From: a bacterium
GTDB lineage: Bacteria > Chloroflexota > Dormibacteria > Aeolococcales > Aeolococcaceae
Reading direction: 5' to 3'
DNA: 57,318 nucleotides
Assembly: GCA_014874355.1 (NCBI GenBank)
Contig: JACWAJ010000054.1
Coordinates: 1 to 57,318, forward strand
In this document: in pieces, positions 26,708 to 35,824 of the stretch
Position numbering within the stretch: the first letter of the stretch is position 1
Layout of the letters: every line of letters begins with the position of its first letter
Made by a program: the position numbers and the translations under genes
Notes under the pieces: generated by a model
Database searches by the model: none
Seen by the model: only the letters and a program-made list of their open reading frames with translations
What the model was told of the DNA's origin: nothing

Positions 26708-27127
26708 GTGCGGCTGCAGGGCATAGATCATGTCGGGATCGCGGTGTTGGATATCGACGCCGCAGTCGAAGCCTACACGCGCCTGATTGGCGCTCCACCG
26801 GTGCATCGGCAGGTGGTTGACGCAGATGGCGTAGAGGCGGTGATGTTCGATGCCGGCAGTTCACGCGTTGAACTGTTGGGTTCGTTGCGTGCCGATTCAG
26901 CCATCGCTCGCTTCCTTACGTTGCGAGGCAATGCGCTCCACCATGTTGCCTACGCTGTCGACGATGTCCAGGTGAGCCTTGACGAATATGCGTCGATGGG
27001 TTTGCGGTTGCTCGACACCTGCCCGCGCCTTGGCGCTGCCGGGAGCCTGGTCGCTTTCCTGCATCCGTCTGCAGGTCAGGGCGTGCTTACCGAACTCTGC
27101 CAGCCATTGGCCACCAAAGAAGGCTGA
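26708..27127 (+). CDS. mce: Methylmalonyl-CoA epimerase
   Basis: Mce interconverts (S)- and (R)-methylmalonyl-CoA. The 139-residue VOC-fold protein begins at GTG with QGIDHVGIAVLDIDAAVEAY, has VVDADGVEAVMFDAGSSRVELLG, and in the second half HHVAYAVDD and GVLTELCQP, giving the His/Glu/His/Glu metal site. It is immediately followed (no gap) by the mutase gene, and the carboxyltransferase comes next, so the three form a propionyl-CoA catabolic operon. The divergent glycosyltransferase leaves about 60 bp for its promoter. Confidence 0.92.
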   Translation: MRLQGIDHVGIAVLDIDAAVEAYTRLIGAPPVHRQVVDADGVEAVMFDAGSSRVELLGSLRADSAIARFLTLRGNALHHVAYAVDDVQVSLDEYASMGLRLLDTCPRLGAAGSLVAFLHPSAGQGVLTELCQPLATKEG

Positions 27128-28711
27128 ATGGCTACGCATCCCGAGGATTCCGGTGCCGAAACCGACAGTGGGCTGTCGCAGGCGGCGTTTTATGTCGCGG
27201 CCGATGGTGTCGATCGCGCGAGTCCGGGTGAATTTCCGTTCACTCGTGGCATTCGTGCCGAGGGCTATCGCAAGCGGCTTTGGACGATGCGCCAGTATGC
27301 CGGCTTCGGTGGCGCCGAGCAGACCAACGAACGATTCCGCTACCTGCTCGACGCCGGCCAGACCGGGCTTTCGGTCGCCTTCGATCTGCCCACCCAGATG
27401 GGCTACGACTCCGATGACCCCATTGCCGCCGGCGAGGTTGGCCGGGTGGGGGTTGCCATCGACTCGCTTGCCGACATGGAACTCCTTTTCAAGGGAATCC
27501 CGCTCGACAAGGTGACGACGTCGATGACCATCAATGCTCCGGCGGCGATTCTGCTGCTGATGTACGAACTTGCCGCCAAGCAACAGGGCATTGGCGCCAA
27601 TGAACTTGGCGGCACGATTCAGAACGACATCCTCAAGGAGTACGCGGCGCGGGGCACGTACATCTTTCCGCCACGTCCTTCGATGCGGCTCACGACCGAC
27701 ATCTTTGCTTACTGCAACGAGTACATGCCGCGCTGGAACACCATCAGCATCAGCGGCTATCACATGCGTGAAGCCGGTGCCACGGCCGTCCAGGAGGTCG
27801 CTTTCACGCTCGCCAACGGTATCGCCTATGTTCAGGCCGCACTCGACGCCGGCCTTCAGGTGGATGAATTCGCGCTGCGGCTGTCGTTCTTCTTCAACGT
27901 CGGCAACGACTTCTTCGAAGAGGTGGCCAAGTTCCGCGCTGCGCGCACTTTGTGGGCCGGGGTCATGCGGGATCGCTTTGGCGCTCACGATCCACGCAGC
28001 CAGTCGTTGCGATTCCATGCGCAGACAAGTGGCGCGACCCTGGCGGCGCAACAGCCACTCAACAATGTGGCGCGAGTAACGCTGCAGGCGCTTGCGGCCG
28101 TCCTCGGAGGGACGCAGTCGTTGCACACCAACGCTTATGACGAAGCGCTGGCGTTGCCGTCGGAACAGGCAGCCGAAATTGCGCTGCGTACGCAGCAGGT
28201 CATTGCATACGAGTCGGGTGTTGCGCGCAGCACAGATCCCCTTGGTGGTTCGTACCTTGTCGAGTCGCTGACGGAACGACTGGCCAGAGAGGCTCTGGCG
28301 TTGATGGCACGTGTAGATGAACTCGGTGGTGCAATCGCGGCTATCGAACAGGGCTTCTACCAGGAGCAGATTCAGGACTCCGCCTACTCGCAGCAGCAGC
28401 GCATCGAATCTGCGACTAGCACCGTTGTCGGTGTCAATCGATTCACGGAAACATCGCAACCTGATGTGGAGGTTCTGCGTGTAGGTGCGGAACTCGAGGC
28501 TGAGCAGGTGCGGCGGGTGCGCGCGATCAGGTCCTCCCGCGACTCGCAGCATGTCGCCGCCTTGATTGCGGCCGTTACTGAGGCTGCGCGTGGCGAAGCC
28601 AACCTATTGCCGCCGCTGCGAGAGGCGCTGGCGGCCTACGTGACGGTGGGGGAAGTGTGCAACGCACTACGCCAAGTCTTCGGGGCGTACCGGCCGGCTT
28701 CTGTGTTGTAG
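27128..28711 (+). CDS. Methylmalonyl-CoA mutase, large (catalytic) subunit without B12 domain
   Basis: The 527-residue protein is the TIM-barrel domain of methylmalonyl-CoA mutase, which rearranges (R)-methylmalonyl-CoA to succinyl-CoA using adenosylcobalamin. Characteristic segments are [76 protein letters not shown] and [15 protein letters not shown]. It ends where the fused enzymes go on to their cobalamin-binding domain, so the B12-binding subunit must be a separate gene outside this window. Such split mutases are usual in archaea and in several Gram-positive-related groups. Confidence 0.93.
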   Translation: MATHPEDSGAETDSGLSQAAFYVAADGVDRASPGEFPFTRGIRAEGYRKRLWTMRQYAGFGGAEQTNERFRYLLDAGQTGLSVAFDLPTQMGYDSDDPIAAGEVGRVGVAIDSLADMELLFKGIPLDKVTTSMTINAPAAILLLMYELAAKQQGIGANELGGTIQNDILKEYAARGTYIFPPRPSMRLTTDIFAYCNEYMPRWNTISISGYHMREAGATAVQEVAFTLANGIAYVQAALDAGLQVDEFALRLSFFFNVGNDFFEEVAKFRAARTLWAGVMRDRFGAHDPRSQSLRFHAQTSGATLAAQQPLNNVARVTLQALAAVLGGTQSLHTNAYDEALALPSEQAAEIALRTQQVIAYESGVARSTDPLGGSYLVESLTERLAREALALMARVDELGGAIAAIEQGFYQEQIQDSAYSQQQRIESATSTVVGVNRFTETSQPDVEVLRVGAELEAEQVRRVRAIRSSRDSQHVAALIAAVTEAARGEANLLPPLREALAAYVTVGEVCNALRQVFGAYRPASVL

Positions 28712-28738
28712 TGGTGTTCTCCCGTATGCTTGTCTGTG

Positions 28739-30316
28739 ATGACCAAACCAACTGAGAGTTCTCGCCCGTACGAGGCCGAGCGGCGGGTCAATGTGCTGCG
28801 TCAGCGACGTCGTGATGCCATCCATCGTGGCGGTGCCGCCGAGAAGGTTCAACATCCCAAGGGCAAGCTGACCGCGCGAGAACGTGTCGATCGCCTTCTC
28901 GATCCGGGCAGTTTCCACGAGATCGATCTCTTTGCGGTGCACCGCACCAGCAACTTCGGCATGGCGGAACGGCGCATTCCCGGAGACGGCGTGGTAACCG
29001 GCTGGGGCACGATCGATTCGCGGCGAGTGTTTGTCTTCAGCCATGACGCATCGGTGTTCGGCGGATCCCTTGGAGAGGTCTTCGCCGAGAAAGTGGGCAA
29101 GGTCATGGACATGGCGATGCGTAGTGGGTGTCCGATCATCGGAATCAATGATTCGGGTGGGGCGCGTATTCAGGAGGGCGTGGTCTCCCTGGCGGGATAC
29201 GCGGATATCTTCCACCGTAACGTCGCGTTGAGTGGCGTGGTGCCGCAGCTGTCGCTGATAGCCGGGCCGTGTACTGGTGGGGCGGTTTACTCGCCTGCAA
29301 TTACCGATTTCGTATTCATGGTGCGTCGTATCGGCTACATGTTCATCACCGGTCCTGATGTCGTTCGGGTTACGACGGGTGAAACGGTGACGGCCGAAAC
29401 CCTCGGCGGCGTCGACGTTCACAACCAGCGCAGCGGGGTTGCCCATTTCGATGCCAACACTGAGGACGAGGCGTTCGTCCAGGTGCGAACATTGCTCGGC
29501 TTTCTCCCCAGCAGCAATGCCGACCAGCCTCCGTGCGGACCACGCGACGACGACCCGTTGCGTGCTGACGAGGCGTTGCAGGACATCATTCCCGCCAACC
29601 CCAACCACCCCTATGACATGTGCGACTTGGTGCATCGCATCGTGGACGATGGCAACTTCTTCGAGGTCATGCCGTTCTTCGCGCAGAACATCATCGTCGG
29701 CTTTGCACGGCTGGACGGTCATCCGGTTGGCGTTATCGGCAATCAGCCGCGCATTCTTGCCGGTGCACTAAATATCGATGCTTCGGTAAAGGCTGCGCGT
29801 TTCGTGCGATTTTGCGATGCGTTCAACATCCCGCTGGTGACATTCGTCGATGTGCCAGGGTTCTTGCCGGGTACCGAGCAAGAGTACGGCGGGATCATCC
29901 GGCATGGCGCCAAACTGTTGTACGCCTACTCCGAGGCGACCGTACCCAAGCTGACCGTCATAACCCGTAAGGCTTATGGCGGGGCCTATGACGTCATGTG
30001 CAGCAAGCACATTGGAGCGGACTTCAACTTTGCCTGGCCCAGCGCCGAAATCGCCGTCATGGGGCCGCAGGGTGCCGCCGGGATCATCTTCAAACGCGAG
30101 ATTGCCCAGGCCAAGAACCCCGCGGCGCGTACCGAGGAACTCGTCACCACATACCGCGAGCAATTTGCCAACCCGTACCATGCTGCAGAGCGAGGCTACG
30201 TGGACGACGTCATCGAGCCCAAGCACACGCGCATGGTGCTCATAGAAGCGCTACGTGTTTGCTCGGAAAAACGCGTCGATCGGCCCTGCCGCAAGCACGG
30301 CAACATTCCGCTCTAG
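28739..30316 (+). CDS. pccB: Propionyl-CoA/acyl-CoA carboxylase carboxyltransferase (beta) subunit
   Basis: The 525-residue protein has both crotonase-like carboxyltransferase halves: HPKGKLTARERVDRLLDPGSF and GINDSGGARIQEGVVSLAGYADIF with LIAGPCTGGAVYSPAITDF in the N half, and DVPGFLPGTEQEYGGIIRHGAKLLYAY and AYGGAYDVMCSKHIGADFNFAWP in the C half. It transfers CO2 from biotin to propionyl-CoA to make (S)-methylmalonyl-CoA, the epimerase substrate. The separate biotinyl domain at 2576-2785 could be its carrier; a biotin carboxylase is not in view. Its TAG stop and that of the convergent gene share one CTAG at 30313-30316. A TTG at 28730 is an alternative start. Confidence 0.92.
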   Translation: MTKPTESSRPYEAERRVNVLRQRRRDAIHRGGAAEKVQHPKGKLTARERVDRLLDPGSFHEIDLFAVHRTSNFGMAERRIPGDGVVTGWGTIDSRRVFVFSHDASVFGGSLGEVFAEKVGKVMDMAMRSGCPIIGINDSGGARIQEGVVSLAGYADIFHRNVALSGVVPQLSLIAGPCTGGAVYSPAITDFVFMVRRIGYMFITGPDVVRVTTGETVTAETLGGVDVHNQRSGVAHFDANTEDEAFVQVRTLLGFLPSSNADQPPCGPRDDDPLRADEALQDIIPANPNHPYDMCDLVHRIVDDGNFFEVMPFFAQNIIVGFARLDGHPVGVIGNQPRILAGALNIDASVKAARFVRFCDAFNIPLVTFVDVPGFLPGTEQEYGGIIRHGAKLLYAYSEATVPKLTVITRKAYGGAYDVMCSKHIGADFNFAWPSAEIAVMGPQGAAGIIFKREIAQAKNPAARTEELVTTYREQFANPYHAAERGYVDDVIEPKHTRMVLIEALRVCSEKRVDRPCRKHGNIPL

Positions 30317-31413
30317 GCTGACGTCACCTGGCCGTTGCGGCCCTGAGTGTGGTGAATTGCAGGTACGACCACCGATACGATCAAGACGTGGGCCGCCGCA
30401 GCGAGCGGGATTGCCACCAGCGCTCCGATGATGCCGGCGACAGCCCCGCCCATGAGCAGGGCCAGAACCACGGCAAGCGCCGGGAGCGATACGACGCGGT
30501 TCATGACCTGTGGTAGCACGAAGTTGGCGTCGATGAGCTGAATCACGACGATGACAAGCGCCACGATGAGCGGGTAGAACGGTCCGATGGTGAACCCTAA
30601 AAGGACGGTTGGGACGGCCCCTACGAATGGTCCTATCAGTGGCACCGCGCTGGCGGTGCCTGCGAGGATGCCGAGCAGGAGGGGTCCGGGCAACCCGAGG
30701 CCCCATGCCGCAAGACCGGTGGCAACACCGACGACCACCATGTTGAATGCGGTGGCTTGCAGGTAGCCGCCCATTCGAGAACCCATCTCGGAGATGACGT
30801 CGGCGGCCAGATGCTGCTGACGTGGGTGAAAGAGATCGACGACGAACGCTTTGAGACGGTCGCTGCTCGTCAACCATAGGAAGCCCAGGAGTAGGACGAT
30901 CACGAAATCCACGACCGCGCTCAGCATGTAGCCGCCCACCGTGAGTAATATGTCCTTGGCGGTGTTGAGGGAACCGGCTACCTGGGTGCCGAGGTCTGCG
31001 CTCAGGTGTAGCGACGACTCGGCTTGCTTGAAGGCATTGCTGATGTCGTGCTGATAGCGGGGAAAACTTGCAATGAGCGCCTGCACTTCGCCAACGACAG
31101 GCGCGACCAGTACGACGACTATTCCGGCCAGCACTGCCAGTAAGAACACGTACACAACCAGGATTGCCGCTACCTTGGGGACGCGCAGCCGTTCGACACG
31201 CACCACGAGTGGTCGTATGCCCTCAGCAAATACGATGGCCACCAAGAGCAGCAGGATGGTGTCGGCGACCATGCGCAGCATGAGCGTGACGGCCAGGGCG
31301 GTGAGAATCAGGATGCCCGCAACGACCAGGGTGCGGACGGTTACCGGCCGCATTCCGGTCGTTGTGGTTGCGGGTGTGGGGGTGGGGCTGTCGCCAACCA
31401 CTTCGACAGACAT
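30313..31413 (-). CDS. AI-2E family transporter (YdiK/TqsA-like permease)
   Basis: The 366-residue protein has the AI-2E/PerM family arrangement: two N-terminal helices, the pair VRVERLRVPKVAAILVVYVFLLAVLAGI, a long periplasmic/cytoplasmic loop (about 110-165) with alternating amphipathic helices, and then the helical core with GILAGTASAVPLIGPFVGAVPTVLLGF and the family signature NFVLPQVMNRVVSLPALAVV. Members export small molecules or balance ions; the substrate cannot be predicted. It separates pccB from sucCD and is on the opposite strand. Confidence 0.88.
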   Translation of the reverse strand: MSVEVVGDSPTPTPATTTTGMRPVTVRTLVVAGILILTALAVTLMLRMVADTILLLLVAIVFAEGIRPLVVRVERLRVPKVAAILVVYVFLLAVLAGIVVVLVAPVVGEVQALIASFPRYQHDISNAFKQAESSLHLSADLGTQVAGSLNTAKDILLTVGGYMLSAVVDFVIVLLLGFLWLTSSDRLKAFVVDLFHPRQQHLAADVISEMGSRMGGYLQATAFNMVVVGVATGLAAWGLGLPGPLLLGILAGTASAVPLIGPFVGAVPTVLLGFTIGPFYPLIVALVIVVIQLIDANFVLPQVMNRVVSLPALAVVLALLMGGAVAGIIGALVAIPLAAAAHVLIVSVVVPAIHHTQGRNGQVTSA

Positions 31414-31517
31414 GGCGGGCAAGCGTACCAGTCGCTGCGTTTAACACTCCCTCTTCGCGGGAGCAGTGCTGCTTTGGGGCCACCTTGAACCGACCTGCAC
31501 ACCGTAAACTCCGCGGC

Positions 31518-32693
31518 GTGAAGCTTCTTGAGTACCAGGCCAAGCAACAGTTTGCCCTAGCGGGCATCGCAATTCCTGACGGTCGGTTGGCGCGAACACC
31601 GGCGGAGGCCTCGGCCATTGCCCGAGAGTTGGGTCGGGTGGCCGTCAAGGCCCAGGTGCAAGTTGGTGGCCGTGGCAAGGCAGGCGGGATTGCCGTTGTC
31701 GACACGCCCGAGGCGGCGGAGCGCGAGGCTCGTCGCATTTTGGCTATGGAGATCAAGGGCTACCCGGTTCGATCGGTCTGGTGTGAGACCGGACTGGCCA
31801 TCGCCAACGAGTTCTACCTGGGCATCACGCTGGATCGCGAGTGCCACTCCACGGTGCTCATGTTCTCGGCCGCTGGAGGCATGGAGATCGAGCAGGTGGC
31901 GGCGGAGGCTCCCGAGAAGATCGCCAAGCTGTGGCCGGACCCGTTCATGGGGCCGCAGACCTTCCAGATCCGCCAGCTTGCCTTTGCCGCTCTGCGCAAC
32001 GCGCCGGAACTGAACTTGCCGGCCTCGTGCATTGCCGGTGCGCTTGTGCCGCTGGCCCGTTCGCTCTACGATCTGGCCGGCCATCTCGATGCGCTGACAT
32101 GCGAGATCAACCCGCTCGTGCTGACCACAGAAGGGAAGTTCGTGGCGACAGATGGCAAGCTGGAGATCGACGACAACTCGGACTTCCGGCACCAGGACCT
32201 CGCCGCACTGCTCGCCGGCGATCTGCCGGCCGGAAGTGGCGGCGATCCCTACGAGGCGGAGGCACAACGCCGCGGTCTGACCTATGTCCACCTCGACGGC
32301 TATGTGGGGTGTATCGGGAATGGCGCCGGTTTGGTCATGAACACGCTCGACCTGGTCAAGCAGCAGGGCGGTGAGCCCGCGAATTTCCTCGATGTGGGTG
32401 GGGGCGCCACCGCAGACAAGGTTCGCGATGCCCTCGACATGGTCCTGCTCGACCCACAGGTTCGCGGCGTATTCGTCAACATCTTCGGGGGCATCACCCG
32501 TTGCGACGAAGTCGCGCGAGGCATCATCGCCGCGCGGGATGCACTCAACATCAAAATGCCGCTGGTGGTGCGTATGACGGGCACGTCGGAAGAAGAGGGC
32601 CGTCGGCTGCTCCAGGAAGCTGGAATCACACCAGGGGTGAGCGCGACCGATGCGGCCATGAGAGTCGTTGCTCTCACCAAGGAGAGCAACTGA
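31518..32693 (+). CDS. sucC: Succinyl-CoA synthetase (ADP-forming) beta subunit
   Basis: SucC binds nucleotide and, with SucD, converts succinyl-CoA to succinate with substrate-level phosphorylation. The 391-residue protein starts at GTG 31518 with [21 protein letters not shown] and shows [16 protein letters not shown] (ATP-grasp), [36 protein letters not shown] and [19 protein letters not shown]. The open frame extends upstream to 31362, but homology begins at the GTG. The stop overlaps the sucD start by one base (TGATG). It would consume the succinyl-CoA from the mutase. Confidence 0.95.
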   Translation: MKLLEYQAKQQFALAGIAIPDGRLARTPAEASAIARELGRVAVKAQVQVGGRGKAGGIAVVDTPEAAEREARRILAMEIKGYPVRSVWCETGLAIANEFYLGITLDRECHSTVLMFSAAGGMEIEQVAAEAPEKIAKLWPDPFMGPQTFQIRQLAFAALRNAPELNLPASCIAGALVPLARSLYDLAGHLDALTCEINPLVLTTEGKFVATDGKLEIDDNSDFRHQDLAALLAGDLPAGSGGDPYEAEAQRRGLTYVHLDGYVGCIGNGAGLVMNTLDLVKQQGGEPANFLDVGGGATADKVRDALDMVLLDPQVRGVFVNIFGGITRCDEVARGIIAARDALNIKMPLVVRMTGTSEEEGRRLLQEAGITPGVSATDAAMRVVALTKESN

Positions 32694-33586
32694 TGTCTGT
32701 ACTGCTCAACGCTGCAAGCCGGGTTCTCGTTCAGGGTATGACCGGCCGCGAGGGCGGTTTTCATACCGCCCAGATGCGCGCCTACGGCACCAATGTCGTT
32801 GCCGGCGTTTCGCCGGGCAAAGGCGGGACCGAGCGTGACGGGGTGCCGGTGTTCGACACGGTCACTGATGCCGTGGCCGCTACGGATGCCGATGTCAGCG
32901 CCATCTTCGTACCGGCGCCGTTTGCGGCTGACGCCATCATGGAGTCCGCCCTTGCGGACATCGCGCTCACGGTGTGCATCACTGAGGGCATTCCCATCCA
33001 CGACACGATCCGAGCGCGGTCGGTGGTGATGCGTGGCGGCAATCGCAGGCTGCTTGGGCCCAACTGCCCGGGGCTGGTCACGCCGGGTCAGAGCAAGGTC
33101 GGCATCATTCCCAACCACATCAGCCTTCCGGGCCCAGTTGGCGTGGTGGCGCGCAGCGGAACGCTGATGTACGAGGTGATCCAGGCGCTTTCGCAAGCCG
33201 GTCTGGGCCAGACGACCTCGGTGGGTATTGGCGGCGACCCGGTTTCGGGGCTTAGCTTCAAGGATGTACTGGAGCTTTTTGCCAAAGATCCAGCCACCCA
33301 GACGGTGGTAATGATCGGCGAGATCGGTGGCGCTTCCGAAGAAGAGGCTGCCGCGTGGATCGCCAAGACCGGCTTCGACAAGCCGGTGGTGGCATTCATA
33401 TCCGGCCGGACGGCTCCACCGGGCAAGCGCATGGGACATGCCGGCGCCATCATCAGTGGCAATACGGGTTCGGCCCAGGGCAAGATCGATGCGCTGACCG
33501 CTGCAGGTGCCGGCATCGCCGACACCATCGAAGACGTGGTGAGACTGACCTCCGGACATCTGCCGGCGGCTCCATCCGTTCGCTGA
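32693..33586 (+). CDS. sucD: Succinyl-CoA synthetase alpha subunit
   Basis: The 297-residue alpha subunit has the CoA-binding Rossmann start [23 protein letters not shown] and the phospho-histidine region with [28 protein letters not shown] and the active-site His in [13 protein letters not shown], which carries the phosphate. It pairs with SucC directly upstream. After it come 18 bp and then the end of the convergent toxin gene. Confidence 0.95.
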   Translation: MSVLLNAASRVLVQGMTGREGGFHTAQMRAYGTNVVAGVSPGKGGTERDGVPVFDTVTDAVAATDADVSAIFVPAPFAADAIMESALADIALTVCITEGIPIHDTIRARSVVMRGGNRRLLGPNCPGLVTPGQSKVGIIPNHISLPGPVGVVARSGTLMYEVIQALSQAGLGQTTSVGIGGDPVSGLSFKDVLELFAKDPATQTVVMIGEIGGASEEEAAAWIAKTGFDKPVVAFISGRTAPPGKRMGHAGAIISGNTGSAQGKIDALTAAGAGIADTIEDVVRLTSGHLPAAPSVR

Positions 33587-33604
33587 CCGAAAGGCGCGGT
33601 GGGG

Positions 33605-33943
33605 CTACGTTCCGCGAATCCTCGAATAGACGTCGTCGATCCCAAGCGCCGCCAGCAAACCGTCGTCGATGCGTCGGAGTGTTGGTTGCAACAGACGGCC
33701 TTTGAGCCGGCACTCATTGTGATTCAACTCGATGATGTTGTCACAAAGTACCCGTCCAATCAGGGGACGATCCTCTGCCGACAGCTCAACTATCGAATCT
33801 AGTGCGGGCTTTGGCTTGGTGGTAATTCTTACCCCCAAGAAGCTGGGCAGCATTGCATTCCGGGCATCCCCGGATACCACCACGTAATGGTGCGGCCCAT
33901 AACCGATATTGGCAGTCACCACGCTGCCCCGGGTGAACCTCAC
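33605..33943 (-). CDS. MazF/PemK-type toxin (endoribonuclease)
   Basis: The 112-residue protein has the MazF-like barrel pattern: RGSVVTANIGYGPHHYVVVSGDARN (start strand and loop), a central VRITTKPKP strand and LCDNIIELNHNECRLKGRLLQPTLRRIDDGLLAALG at the C-terminus, as in PemK-like toxins. Such proteins cleave mRNA or other RNAs at short motifs. It overlaps the upstream small gene by 4 bp (ATGA), the usual toxin-antitoxin organisation with the antitoxin first. Confidence 0.8.
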   Translation of the reverse strand: MRFTRGSVVTANIGYGPHHYVVVSGDARNAMLPSFLGVRITTKPKPALDSIVELSAEDRPLIGRVLCDNIIELNHNECRLKGRLLQPTLRRIDDGLLAALGIDDVYSRIRGT

Positions 33944-34251
33944 GCGTCAGCCCATGCCGCCGCCTGGCGGCGTCGATGAGTTGCGGCCGCTTTTTCATAG
34001 CCCTGTTCGTCCACGTCAGACACAAACGACTCTGCCAGGGCTGCGTAACCGGCGAGACGTTGCGCCAGACGGACCTGATGCGCTCCCAGCGATATGAGGC
34101 GGGAGGCAATGCCGGCTTCACTAAACGGGATTTCACCCAAAATCGACCTCAAGCTCTCGCGAGCCGGATTCGAAGGTGATCTCAACGCGGAGATAAGGCC
34201 CTCGGCCTCTTTGTCAAGGGGAACCTGGATGCGACGGACGGAAATGGCCAT
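33940..34251 (-). CDS. Probable antitoxin of the MazF-type pair
   Basis: The 103-residue protein lies directly upstream of the MazF-type toxin with overlapping stop and start. It is short, helix-rich and charged. I do not recognise a ribbon-helix-helix or AbrB signature, so the antitoxin call rests on position and size. Its ATG lies inside the first copy of a 12-bp tandem repeat (34250-34273), which may be its operator. There is little room for a leader, so a leaderless mRNA is possible. The upstream gene on the same strand is the CdiI-like immunity gene, 21 bp away. Confidence 0.65.
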   Translation of the reverse strand: MAISVRRIQVPLDKEAEGLISALRSPSNPARESLRSILGEIPFSEAGIASRLISLGAHQVRLAQRLAGYAALAESFVSDVDEQGYEKAAATHRRRQAAAWADA

Positions 34252-34273
34252 GCACCATATTATGCACCATATT
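34250..34273 (-). promoter_or_regulatory. Two tandem 12-bp repeats over the antitoxin start: putative operator and -10 region
   Basis: On the plus strand ATGCACCATATT occurs twice in direct succession (34250-34261 and 34262-34273). Read on the minus strand this is AATATGGTGCAT repeated, with the second AT joined to the antitoxin ATG. Between the repeats lies CATAAT, a fair -10 box that would place the transcript start at or near the ATG. Toxin-antitoxin operons are usually repressed by their own products through such repeats. The AT-rich content contrasts with the GC-rich surroundings. Confidence 0.5.
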
Positions 34274-34626
34274 TATGATTCACTCAAGTGCAACATGCCG
34301 GTTGAAAGCTGATCCCTGACGGTGGCCAGCCACTCCGACATGGCAATGCCGTCCACCATGGGAAGGTAGTTGCACTCCAAGCCGGGATAGAGAACGCGTT
34401 CGATGTCGTCCTCTCCCAGGTGCAGGGTCAGGAGATCGCTCAGTTCGGCAATCGCGGCCTGGCACACCTGGGGCTCCGCCTCTGTCTTGAAGCCGGCGAT
34501 GGCTGTGGTGGGGTCGGAGTAGTCGAGTGTCCAGTCCTGGTGGAAGTAGCCTCCGAACAGTTGGAAGAGGGTTGGGTAACGGCGCGACGCTTCAGCTACC
34601 AGGCTTTCGATGTCCGGCTTATTCAT
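34273..34626 (-). CDS. Contact-dependent growth inhibition immunity-like protein (CdiI family)
   Basis: The 117-residue protein (from ATG 34626; ATG 34647 is also possible) has the CdiI_2-type pattern: ESLVAEASRRYPTLFQLFGGYFHQDWTLDYSDPTTAIAGF, a helical middle with AAIAELSDLLTL, and YLPMVDGIAMSEWLATVRDQL at the end. The phrase LFQLFGGYFHQDW is the strongest sign. No CdiA toxin or CdiB exporter is present, so it is an orphan immunity gene. It precedes the toxin-antitoxin pair on the same strand and diverges from an acyl-CoA dehydrogenase gene 37 bp away. Confidence 0.65.
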   Translation of the reverse strand: MNKPDIESLVAEASRRYPTLFQLFGGYFHQDWTLDYSDPTTAIAGFKTEAEPQVCQAAIAELSDLLTLHLGEDDIERVLYPGLECNYLPMVDGIAMSEWLATVRDQLSTGMLHLSES

Positions 34627-34663
34627 GCCGGCAAAGTCTAGGCCCACACGCTACCGTTACCCC

Positions 34664-35824
34664 ATGGATTTCGAACTCAGTTCAGAGCAGCTCAGCGTCC
34701 GCGATCTCTGCCGCGACTTTGCGCGCAACGAAATTGCCCCCAAGGCTGCCGGCTTCGACGAGACCGGCGAGTTTCCCTATGCGATCGTCGCCGGAATGGG
34801 CAAGCTCGGGCTCTTCGCCATGCGGTTTTCTGAGTCGCTCGGCGGTGCGGGTGGTGACTTCCTCTCCTACTGCCTGGCGATAGAGGAGATCGCGCGCGCC
34901 GACGCCAGTTGTGCCATCACTCTGGCCGCCGCGGTTTCTCTGGGCATTGCTCCATTCGTGGAGTTCGGCACGGCGGCACAGCAGGAACGCTGGCTGCCGG
35001 CGCTGCTTTCCGGCGAGAAGCTGTGGGCCTTTGGGCTGACCGAGCCCGAGGCGGGTTCCGACGCGGGGGGGACGCAGTCGCGGGCAAGCCGCACTGGTGC
35101 CGAATGGGTGATCAACGGGCGTAAAGCTTTCATCACCAATGCGGGAACCAACATTTCCGCAGGGGTGACGATGACTGCGGTGACCGGCGGCAGTGAAGGC
35201 CATAAGCAGATCAGCTGCTTTGCGGTGGAGCGGGGGACGCCTGGCTATACTCAGGGGCCCAAGTACCGCAAGCTTGGCTGGCACGCTTCAGATACTCGAG
35301 AGTTGCTCTTCGATGATGTTCGTGTTCCGGCTGACAATCTGGTGGGCGAGGAGGGCGGTGGCCTCCGCCAGTTCCTGCGGATCCTCGAAGGTGGCCGTGT
35401 GGGCATGGCCGCGTTATCCGTGGGGGTGGCTCAGGCGTGTCTCGACGCCAGTATTGAGTACTCGACCCAACGCCGGCAGTTCGGGCAGGCGATCGCCGGT
35501 TTCCAAGCGACCCAGTTCAAGCTCGCCGACATGGCGACCCAGATCGAGATGGCCCGTCTATTGACCCACAAGGCGGCGTGGCTCTTCGATCACGGCGGCA
35601 AGCCGGGCGTCTATGCATCGATGGCCAAACTGCACGCGTCCGAGGTCGCCACCGCCTGCGCCGGCCAGGCGGTGCAGATTCATGGAGGCTATGGCTTCAT
35701 GGAGGACTTGCCGGTGGCGCGCTACTACCGCGACGTCAAGATCAACGAGATCGGCGAGGGCACCAGCGAGGTGCAGCGCATCCTCATCGCGAGACACCTC
35801 ATCAAGCGGTTTGAGGGGGCCTAG
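34664..35824 (+). CDS. Acyl-CoA dehydrogenase
   Basis: The 386-residue flavoenzyme introduces a trans-2 double bond into acyl-CoA and passes electrons to ETF. It has FAMRFSESLGGAGGDFLSY and WAFGLTEPEAGSDAGGTQSRA (FAD site), RKLGWHASDTRELLFDDVRVP and the C-terminal signature GYGFMEDLPVARYYRDVKINEIGEGTSEVQRILIAR, in which the Glu of GEGTSE is the usual catalytic base. Start ATG 34664 is preferred over 34610 because homology begins at MDFELSSEQLS. The TAG stop lies in the CTAG that abuts the inverted-repeat element, so element insertion left the gene intact. Confidence 0.93.
   Translation: MDFELSSEQLSVRDLCRDFARNEIAPKAAGFDETGEFPYAIVAGMGKLGLFAMRFSESLGGAGGDFLSYCLAIEEIARADASCAITLAAAVSLGIAPFVEFGTAAQQERWLPALLSGEKLWAFGLTEPEAGSDAGGTQSRASRTGAEWVINGRKAFITNAGTNISAGVTMTAVTGGSEGHKQISCFAVERGTPGYTQGPKYRKLGWHASDTRELLFDDVRVPADNLVGEEGGGLRQFLRILEGGRVGMAALSVGVAQACLDASIEYSTQRRQFGQAIAGFQATQFKLADMATQIEMARLLTHKAAWLFDHGGKPGVYASMAKLHASEVATACAGQAVQIHGGYGFMEDLPVARYYRDVKINEIGEGTSEVQRILIARHLIKRFEGA

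Noticed and set aside
26897-28552. 551-codon minus-strand ORF opposite the mutase gene
   Set aside because: Same explanation: low similarity to anything, Arg/His-rich composition, and a fully supported mutase on the plus strand.
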